This document shows, one piece after another, positions 1 through 5,047 of a stretch of 5,047 bases of DNA. The DNA comes from Minisyncoccota bacterium (lineage in GTDB: Bacteria; Patescibacteriota; Minisyncoccia; UBA6257; HR35). Each line of letters begins with the position of its first letter. The first letter of the stretch is position 1. A model generated the notes under the pieces. That model was not told where the DNA came from. It saw only the letters and a program-made list of their open reading frames with translations, and did not search any database. Location of the stretch: positions 1-5,047 of the forward strand of contig CALIVE010000019.1 of assembly GCA_938048445.1 (NCBI GenBank), read 5' to 3'. The position numbers and the translations under genes are program-made.

Positions 1-346
1 TTAAAATTTCTTCTAAAGCTCTTTCACCAAAAATTCCTACGCTTTTAGTGCCAGCTAAAACATTTTTAAGATTCCTTAAATCTGTAGAATAGTTTTCTAA
101 AATGCGTGCAACCTCTTCAACTTTAGCGGTTTTTTCTATTGATTTCTCTAATTTTTCCTCAACACTGTTTTTTAATTCTTGAATAAGAGAAACAAATTTT
201 TCAATAAAAGAAAGACTTGTCTCTTTTTCCTTTTCCTCTTTTTCTTTAAGGTAGAATTCAAATTCCTTTTTAATAAGAAAATAAAATATGCCTAAGAGTG
301 CAAGAGATAAAATAAAATTTAATAAAATAATCATCAAATCATTCAT
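1..346 (-). CDS. rmuC: RmuC family DNA recombination protein, N-terminal part (3' end outside window)
   Basis: The first 115 codons read without a stop from the ATG at 346 to the window edge. Residues 4-25 form a hydrophobic helix, a likely membrane anchor, followed by a Lys/Glu-rich stretch (about 26-95) expected to form a coiled coil. Residues 93-115 match the opening of the RmuC domain: LKNVLAGTKS, then G-I-F-G-E and LEEIL. Anchor, coiled coil and then this block is the usual RmuC order. RmuC proteins are related to restriction-endonuclease-like folds and limit sequence inversions and recombination; their biochemistry is poorly defined. Full members usually run 350-450 residues, so most of the nuclease-like domain is missing here. 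The Arg usual in the RG-x-(W/F)-GE block is Val103. The gene lies 3 bases after the trmH stop and has no Shine-Dalgarno sequence, so co-transcription is likely. The family call is fairly sure; the exact role is not. Confidence 0.8.
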   Translation of the reverse strand, partial: MNDLMIILLNFILSLALLGIFYFLIKKEFEFYLKEKEEKEKETSLSFIEKFVSLIQELKNSVEEKLEKSIEKTAKVEEVARILENYSTDLRNLKNVLAGTKSVGIFGERALEEIL

Positions 347-349
347 TAT

Positions 350-961
350 TTAATTATAATTTAAATTTCTTAAAATTTTTTCTAAATAATTTTTTTGTTC
401 CTCCTCATCAATAAATTCAATTTCTTTTTTAAAAAACTTCTTTAAAAAGATATCATAAAGAAAAATACCTGCACTAACGGAAACATTTAAACTCTCAACC
501 ATACCTAACATTGGAATGTGGATTTTGTAATCAGAATTCTCAATTAAATAATTAGAAAGCCCTTGAGTTTCATTGCCAAAAAGTAAAGCAAATTTTGATG
601 GCCAGTTGAATTCAAAAATATTTTGAGCACTTTCATCAACAACAGTTGCTATTAATTTATAATTTTCATTTTTTAATTTTTCTAAGCAAGCCTTTGCAGG
701 ATTTTCATATTTTTCATTAGAAAATATTTCATAGACAATCCATTTACTTGAACCAACTGAAGAAGAAATAAGCTCATAAGGTTGATAGGGTGATATTCCA
801 TCAAAAATAAAATAGACATAACCGATTCCAAAAGCATCACAGGTTCTTAAAATTGCTCCAGCATTATGTTTATTTTTTAAATTTTCAAGGACAACAACTA
901 TATTTTTAAGTCTTTTCTTTAAAATTTTTTTTATTTTATTCAATTTATTTTCTGTAACCAT
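350..961 (-). CDS. trmH: TrmH-family (SpoU) RNA 2'-O-methyltransferase, probably tRNA Gm18-type
   Basis: This 203-residue protein is a SPOUT-class, AdoMet-dependent methyltransferase with a trefoil-knot fold. All three SpoU motifs are visible. Motif 1 is at 27-45 (N-x5-N-x5-R-T-x-D-A-x-G, with N33 and R39). Motif 2 is at 126-135 (LLFGNETQGL, with E131). Motif 3 is at 149-164 (IPMLGMVESLNVSVSA, with N159). N33, R39, E131 and N159 line up with the catalytic and cofactor-binding residues known in Thermus TrmH, and the IPMxGMVxSLNVSV wording is closest to TrmH, which methylates the 2'-OH of G18 in the tRNA D-loop. A basic N-terminus (residues 6-20, rich in Lys) could contact RNA. Length is close to Thermus TrmH, with a short C-terminal helix. 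AAGAGG directly abuts the ATG, too close for a normal Shine-Dalgarno, so the start is slightly uncertain; a TTG at codon 7 is the alternative. The family is certain; the target base (tRNA versus rRNA) is inferred. Confidence 0.88.
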   Translation of the reverse strand: MVTENKLNKIKKILKKRLKNIVVVLENLKNKHNAGAILRTCDAFGIGYVYFIFDGISPYQPYELISSSVGSSKWIVYEIFSNEKYENPAKACLEKLKNENYKLIATVVDESAQNIFEFNWPSKFALLFGNETQGLSNYLIENSDYKIHIPMLGMVESLNVSVSAGIFLYDIFLKKFFKKEIEFIDEEEQKNYLEKILRNLNYN

Positions 962-996
962 CCTCTTAAAAATTTATATATAATAAAGTTAACAGA
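962..996. promoter_or_regulatory. divergent trmH/polX intergenic promoter region
   Basis: These 35 bases are the only non-coding DNA between the divergent trmH and polX starts, so they should hold both promoters unless one lies inside a gene. On the plus strand a perfect TATAAT lies at 979-984, 12 bases before the polX ATG. On the minus strand TATAAA (978-973) and TATTAT (985-980) are possible -10 elements for trmH, the former 11 bases from its ATG. No good -35 hexamer is visible for either direction, and such motifs are frequent by chance in DNA this AT-rich. If the TATAAT is used, the polX message would have a leader of only about 5-7 bases. Confidence 0.4.
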
Positions 997-2724
997 ATGA
1001 AAAATCTTGAATTGGCAAAACTTTTAAGAATGATGGCACTATATTTGGAGATGAAAGATGTTCCTTTTAAACCTCAAGCCTATGAAAGAGCAGCCTATTC
1101 AATTGAATCCTTAGATGAAGATATTGAAAATTTTGTAAAAAGAGTCGGTAAGGAGGGATTAAAAACCCTTCCTGGAGTTGGTGAATCAATTGCTGAAAAA
1201 ATTATTGAATTTTTAAAAACGGGTCAAATAAAAGAATTGGAAGAATTAAGAAAAGAAGTACCAGTAGATATTGAAACTTTATCTTCAATAGAAGGTGTTG
1301 GTCCAAAGACTATTTTTAAGCTTTATAAAGCCTTAGGTATAAAAAATTTAGAGGATTTAGAAAAAGCTTGTCGAGAACATAAAATTAGAAGATTACCTGG
1401 TTTTGGACCTCAAAGTGAGGAAAAGATTTTAAAAGGAATAGAATTTTATAAACAAGGTGGAGGAAGGCACATTTTAGGTTTTATAATGCCTGTTGTTGAA
1501 TCTTTAATTAATTATTTAAAAGAGAATAAAGACATCGAAACAGTTGTTCCAGCAGGATCTTATCGAAGAAGAAAAGAAACAGTCGGAGATATAGATATTT
1601 TAGCAATATCTAAAAATCCTGAAAAGGTTATGGATTATTTTGTTGCTTTTCCAGAAGTTGAACATATTTATGCTAAGGGACCTACAAAAACAATGGTAAG
1701 GCTTAAAATAGGCTTAGATGTAGATTTGAGAGTAGTTGAAAAGGAAAGTTTTGGAGCTGCTTTAGCCTATTTTACGGGCTCAAAAGATCATAATATTCAA
1801 ATGAGAGAATTAGCTATTAAGAAAGGATGGAAATTAAACGAATACGGATTATTTGACCAAAATGGTAAAAAAATTGCTGGTGAAACAGAAGAAGAAATAT
1901 ATGAAAAATTAGGTCTTCAGTGGATTCCTCCTGAATTAAGAGAAAATGGAGGCGAAATTCAACTTGCTCTTCAACGAAAGCTGCCAAAATTAATAGAATA
2001 TGGAAGTTTAAAGGGCGATTTACAAGTACAAACAAATTGGACTGATGGAGGTAATTCTATCGAAGAAATGGTTGGAGAAGCAATAAAAATAGGCCTTAAA
2101 TATATTTGCATTACTGACCATACAAAATCCTTAGCAGTTACAGGCGGTTTAGATGAAGAAAAACTTCTTAAACAAATGGATTATATTGAAAATTTAAATA
2201 AAAAATATAAAGGAAAAATAAAGATTTTAAAGGGAGCTGAAGTTAATATTCTAAAGGATGGAAGCTTAGATATTAAAGACGAAATTTTAGCTAAATTAGA
2301 CTTTGTTGGCGCTGCTATTCATACTCACTTCAATCTACCTAAGAGTGTACAGACAGAAAGAATAATAAAGGCTATGAAAAATCCTTTTGTAGACTGCATT
2401 TTTCATCCTACAGGACGGGTTATTAATAAAAGGGCTCCTTATGAAGTTGACATTGATAAAATTATTGATGAAGCTAAAAAAACAAATACAATCTTAGAAA
2501 TTGATGCTTATCCTGATAGACTTGACTTAAAAGATGAGCATATTAGAAAGGCTGTAGAAAAAGGCGTGAAATTAGTAATTGATTCTGATGCCCATTCATT
2601 TTTACATTATCAATATTTAGATTTAGGTGTAGCGCAGGCAAGAAGAGGTTGGGCTGAAGAAAAAGATATTTTAAATACCTTAGATGTTGAGAGTTTCCTT
2701 AAGGCTCTTCCAAAGAGAAAGTGA
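997..2724 (+). CDS. polX: DNA polymerase/3'-5' exonuclease PolX (family X polymerase + PHP domain)
   Basis: This 575-residue protein is close to the 570 of Bacillus subtilis PolX. PolX enzymes fill short gaps in base-excision repair; the PHP domain adds Mn-dependent 3'-5' exonuclease, and AP-site or 3'-end processing in some members. The N-terminal 8-kDa-like helical region (1-50) is followed by helix-hairpin-helix motifs at 55-76 (LPGVGESIAEKI), 96-113 (EGVGPKT) and 130-148 (LPGFGP). The nucleotidyltransferase palm has G187-S188 and G197-D198-I199-D200, with a third Asp at D243 (LDVDLR), so the polymerase triad is intact. The thumb holds FTGSKDHN (259-266). The PHP domain (about 339-570) keeps ITDH (H375), GAEVN (E415), HTH (H442/H444), FHP (H470) and DSDAH (D531, H533), but the motif-I HxH is Q343-V-Q345. 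The ATG starts 36 bases from divergent trmH and lacks a Shine-Dalgarno; the protein starts as family members do. Identity is very secure; exonuclease activity is uncertain because of the QxQ change. Confidence 0.95.
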   Translation: MKNLELAKLLRMMALYLEMKDVPFKPQAYERAAYSIESLDEDIENFVKRVGKEGLKTLPGVGESIAEKIIEFLKTGQIKELEELRKEVPVDIETLSSIEGVGPKTIFKLYKALGIKNLEDLEKACREHKIRRLPGFGPQSEEKILKGIEFYKQGGGRHILGFIMPVVESLINYLKENKDIETVVPAGSYRRRKETVGDIDILAISKNPEKVMDYFVAFPEVEHIYAKGPTKTMVRLKIGLDVDLRVVEKESFGAALAYFTGSKDHNIQMRELAIKKGWKLNEYGLFDQNGKKIAGETEEEIYEKLGLQWIPPELRENGGEIQLALQRKLPKLIEYGSLKGDLQVQTNWTDGGNSIEEMVGEAIKIGLKYICITDHTKSLAVTGGLDEEKLLKQMDYIENLNKKYKGKIKILKGAEVNILKDGSLDIKDEILAKLDFVGAAIHTHFNLPKSVQTERIIKAMKNPFVDCIFHPTGRVINKRAPYEVDIDKIIDEAKKTNTILEIDAYPDRLDLKDEHIRKAVEKGVKLVIDSDAHSFLHYQYLDLGVAQARRGWAEEKDILNTLDVESFLKALPKRK

Positions 2725-2734
2725 ATAATTGATA

Positions 2735-2763
2735 TTGATTTTGTCTTAAAAGAGAATTAAAAT
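2735..2763 (+). promoter_or_regulatory. possible sigma70-type promoter for the GT4/GH57 pair
   Basis: Within the 45-base spacer after polX, TTGATT (2735-2740, four of six matches to the -35 consensus) and TAAAAT (2758-2763, five of six matches to the -10 consensus) are separated by exactly 17 bases. Transcription would start around 2770, at or beside the glycosyltransferase ATG, giving a leaderless message. There is no Shine-Dalgarno at a working distance (AGAGA at 2751-2755 is 14 bases away), which agrees with that reading. The spacer is so AT-rich that chance matches are likely, and read-through from polX is equally possible. Confidence 0.3.
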
Positions 2764-2769
2764 TATTGA

Positions 2770-3924
2770 ATGAATGTTTTAATGATAGGTTGGGAATTAC
2801 CACCTTTCAATAGTGGCGGATTAGGAGTTGCTTGCTTCTATATTGCTTCATACTTAAAAGATAAAGCAAATTTAATTTTCACTCTTCCTAAAAAATTACC
2901 AATCAAGAACGCACCTTTTAAGATAATTTTTGCTGATGATGAAATTAAAATTACAGAAGGATATCTTAAATATAAAAATATTTTGGTAAGTGGATTTTTA
3001 GAAGAAGTTTTAACTTATGGGAAACGATTGCTTCAAATTTTAGAAAGAGAAAAAATAAAGGTTGATCTCATTCATGCTCATGATTGGCTTGGAGGTTGTG
3101 CTGGTGTTTATTTAAAAGAAATATTAAATAAACCTTTGGTTATTCATGTTCATGCTACTGAAATCGAAAGAACAGGTAATAATCCTAATCTATTAATCTA
3201 TAACTTAGAAAAGGAGTGCTTTGAAAAAGCCGATATTATTATTACTGTTAGTTCTTTGACAAAAAATATTGTTAGTGAATTTTATAAAATTGATCCTGGA
3301 AAAATATATCCTGTTCCTAATGGTATTTCTTTTGATTTTCCTCCTAACAAAGAGCCTAAATTTATAATTGAATTGAAAAAACAAGGCTATAAAATAATTA
3401 CTTTCGTTGGTAGATTGGTGCTTCAAAAAGGACCAGATTATTTTGTAAGAACCTTAAAATATGTTCAACAGTTTATACCTAAGGTGAAATATCTAATTGT
3501 CGGTAGTGGTGAGATGCTTGATGATTTAATAAAAATTGCCTATCAAGATAATACCTTAGATAAAATTATCTTCGCTGGATTTTTAAGAGAGGGAGATCTT
3601 TGGGGTGTCTATAAACATTCTGATATTTTAATTGCTCCCTCTGTTTTTGATCCTTTTGGTCTTGTTCCTTTGGAAGGAATTAAATATCGGATTCCAGTAA
3701 TAATTTCAAAAACAACAGGATGTGGTGAATATTTAACACATTGCCTTAAGACAGATTTTTGGGATGTTAAATTAATGGCAAATTATATTGTAGCTATTTT
3801 AAAATATCCAGCTTTAAGAAATGAATTAATTAATAATTCCTACAAAGAACTCTGTAAATTTAACTGGCAAGATAGAGCTGAAAGAATTTATCAAATCTAC
3901 TCAACATTAATTAATAAAATTTAA
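2770..3924 (+). CDS. GT4-family glycosyltransferase, glycogen/starch synthase-like
   Basis: This 384-residue GT-B fold protein transfers a sugar from an activated donor, most likely building an alpha-glucan given its partner gene. The N-terminal domain opens with MNVLMIGWELPP and SGGLGVA (15-21), the donor/acceptor loop typical of glycogen-synthase-like GT4 enzymes. HAHDW is at 102-106, IHVHATE at 125-131 and PNG at 183-185. The C-terminal Rossmann domain has FVGRLVLQKG (212-221, with R215 and K220 expected to bind donor phosphates), VGSGE (244-248) and DPFGLVPLE (294-302). That last block is the E-x7-E motif with Asp294 in place of the first Glu; E302 is kept. No signal peptide or membrane segment is seen, so it is cytoplasmic. 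The ATG is right because relatives start the same way. It follows polX by 45 bases and ends 2 bases before the GH57 gene, so the two are almost surely co-transcribed. Donor (ADP- or UDP-glucose) and product cannot be read from sequence; a role in envelope glycan synthesis is the alternative. Confidence 0.85.
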   Translation: MNVLMIGWELPPFNSGGLGVACFYIASYLKDKANLIFTLPKKLPIKNAPFKIIFADDEIKITEGYLKYKNILVSGFLEEVLTYGKRLLQILEREKIKVDLIHAHDWLGGCAGVYLKEILNKPLVIHVHATEIERTGNNPNLLIYNLEKECFEKADIIITVSSLTKNIVSEFYKIDPGKIYPVPNGISFDFPPNKEPKFIIELKKQGYKIITFVGRLVLQKGPDYFVRTLKYVQQFIPKVKYLIVGSGEMLDDLIKIAYQDNTLDKIIFAGFLREGDLWGVYKHSDILIAPSVFDPFGLVPLEGIKYRIPVIISKTTGCGEYLTHCLKTDFWDVKLMANYIVAILKYPALRNELINNSYKELCKFNWQDRAERIYQIYSTLINKI

Positions 3925-3926
3925 AA

Positions 3927-5047
3927 ATGCCTTCAATTTGTTTTTATTTTAAAGTTCATCAACCTTTTCGAGTGAAAAATTACACTGTTTTTGATATAGG
4001 AGAGGATTATGAATATTTTGATCAAGAAAGAAATAAAGCTTATTTGGATAGAATTGTTAAAAAATGTTATTATCCTGCTTTAAATTTAATTTATGAATTG
4101 ATAAAAGAGACAAATTTTCGATTTAAAGTATCCTTTGGATTAACAGGCACTTTAATTGAACAATTTAAAATATGGCATCCAGAAATTTTAGAATTATTCA
4201 AAAAAGTTGCTAGCACTGGAAATGTAGAATTTACTGGAGAAACTTATTACCATTCTTTATCTTCAATTTTTTCTTTAGAAGAATTTAAAGAACAGGTTCT
4301 AATGCATAAAAGAATTATTGAAAAGGAGTTTAAACAAATACCCAAAATTTTTTCAAATACCGAACTTATATATTTCGATGATTTAGAAAATATTTTACCT
4401 GAATTAGGATTTGAAGGAATTATCACCGAAGGAGTTGATTGGCTTTTAGAGTGGAGATCACCTAATTTTGTTTATGAAACTCCAGCAAATAAGATGAAAG
4501 TTTTATTAAGAAATTATAAATTATCCGATGATATAAGTTTTAGATTTTCAAGTCGTGATTGGGATGGGTGGCCCTTGACTGCAGATAAGTTTGCTTATTG
4601 GGTGAGTCAAATTCGCGGGAATGGTGAGGTAATTAATTTATTTATGGACTTTGAAACTTTTGGAGAACATCAATGGCCAGAAACAGGTATTTTTGAGTTT
4701 TTAACTAATCTACCTTTTGAAATTTTGAAATACAAAGATTTAGAATTTTCAACATTATCTGAAGCAATAAAAAAATATCCTGCTCGAGGAATTTATTCTT
4801 CAACTTATCCTATTACTTGGGCAGACACGGAAAGGGATTTAACTGCTTGGTTAGGTAATGAAATGCAAAGAGATTCTGCTTATCGGTTATATAGTTTAGA
4901 AAAATTAGTAAGATTTAAAGATGAGAATACCTTAGATATTTGGAGAAAGCTCCAAACAGCTGACCATTTTTATTATATGTGCACAAAATGGTTTAGTGAT
5001 GGAGATGTTCACAAATATTTTAACCCCTATGATAATCCCTATGTAGC
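3927..5047 (+). CDS. glycoside hydrolase family 57, alpha-amylase-like (3' end outside window)
   Basis: An open frame of 373 codons runs from the ATG at 3927 to the window edge with no stop. It opens with MPSICFYFKVHQPFR, whose HQP (11-13) is GH57 conserved region 1. Region 2 is around VEFTGETYYHS (100-110). Region 3 is SNTEL (143-147), with E146 the expected catalytic nucleophile. Region 4 is FMDFETFGEHQW (239-250), with D241 the expected acid/base. Region 5 includes RDLTAWLGN (303-311). The block TADHFYYMCTKWF (344-356) is also typical of this amylase-type subgroup. GH57 enzymes are retaining (beta/alpha)7-barrel hydrolases or glucanotransferases acting on alpha-1,4-glucans. No signal peptide is present, suggesting an intracellular substrate. 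Both catalytic residues are intact, and relatives of this type suggest only a few tens of residues are missing. The gene begins 2 bases after the glycosyltransferase stop with no Shine-Dalgarno, implying coupled expression and a shared glucan pathway. Amylase versus 4-alpha-glucanotransferase activity is undecided. Confidence 0.9.
   Translation, partial: MPSICFYFKVHQPFRVKNYTVFDIGEDYEYFDQERNKAYLDRIVKKCYYPALNLIYELIKETNFRFKVSFGLTGTLIEQFKIWHPEILELFKKVASTGNVEFTGETYYHSLSSIFSLEEFKEQVLMHKRIIEKEFKQIPKIFSNTELIYFDDLENILPELGFEGIITEGVDWLLEWRSPNFVYETPANKMKVLLRNYKLSDDISFRFSSRDWDGWPLTADKFAYWVSQIRGNGEVINLFMDFETFGEHQWPETGIFEFLTNLPFEILKYKDLEFSTLSEAIKKYPARGIYSSTYPITWADTERDLTAWLGNEMQRDSAYRLYSLEKLVRFKDENTLDIWRKLQTADHFYYMCTKWFSDGDVHKYFNPYDNPYV

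Noticed and set aside
973..980. TTTATATA as an archaeal TATA box, suggesting an archaeal host
   Set aside because: Its centre is only about 20 bases from the polX ATG, closer than the usual 26-27 bases from an archaeal start site. The gene set looks bacterial, and the same bases are explained by overlapping bacterial -10 elements or plain AT richness.
1817..2035. 72-codon open frame on the minus strand inside polX
   Set aside because: It lies wholly within the strongly conserved PolX coding sequence on the other strand. Its translation shows no recognisable domain and it has no ribosome-binding site, so it is a shadow frame.
2722..2760. TGA at the end of polX read as Gly (code 25, as in some CPR lineages)
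   Set aside because: The PolX protein ends at its usual length at this TGA. Read-through would add only 11 unconserved residues before a TAA, and no other gene frame in the window contains an internal TGA.
2724..2767. 7-base inverted repeat (AATAATT / AATTATT) flanking the polX-GT4 spacer, as a terminator
   Set aside because: The arms are purely A/T, separated by 30 bases and not followed by a T-run, so a stable terminator hairpin is not supported.
3205..3426. 73-codon open frame on the minus strand inside the glycosyltransferase gene
   Set aside because: It is antisense to a conserved GT-B enzyme, has a low-complexity Asn/Phe/Ile-rich translation and no start context, so it is a by-product of AT-rich sequence.

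Overview
The window is AT-rich (by eye about 30% GC), tightly packed and almost entirely coding. Genes are separated by 2 to 45 bases, and most starts lack a convincing Shine-Dalgarno sequence. TGG is used for Trp, genes stop at TAA or TGA, and no reading frame contains an internal TGA, so the standard bacterial code fits. The gene set (RmuC, a TrmH-type SPOUT methyltransferase, a two-domain PolX, a GT4 glycosyltransferase and a GH57 amylase) points to a bacterium. The wording of the PolX PHP domain and of the GH57 protein recalls sequences from low-GC Patescibacteria/CPR (Parcubacteria-like) genomes. That placement is inference from memory, not a search result.

Layout. Positions 1-961 hold two genes on the minus strand: trmH (350-961) followed, after 3 bases, by the 5' part of an rmuC-like gene (346 down to 1, leaving the window). 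A 35-base divergent spacer (962-996) with overlapping -10-like elements separates them from the plus-strand genes. These are polX (997-2724), a 45-base spacer with a promoter-like element, a GT4 glycosyltransferase (2770-3924), and after 2 bases a GH57 alpha-amylase-like gene (3927 to the end of the window, 3' end missing).

Function. There are two themes. The first is nucleic-acid maintenance: tRNA/rRNA 2'-O-methylation (TrmH family), a membrane-anchored RmuC-type DNA recombination factor, and PolX, a repair polymerase with a C-terminal PHP phosphoesterase domain. The second is a two-gene alpha-glucan module (GT4 synthase-like plus GH57 amylase or glucanotransferase), probably for making and trimming an intracellular storage glucan.

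I see no mobile element, CRISPR array, RNA gene or evidently new system here. The points most worth a second look are the loss of both motif-I metal-binding histidines in the PolX PHP domain (QxQ instead of HxH), an Asp in place of the first Glu of the GT4 E-x7-E motif, and promoter-like elements placed so close to start codons that leaderless transcripts are plausible.
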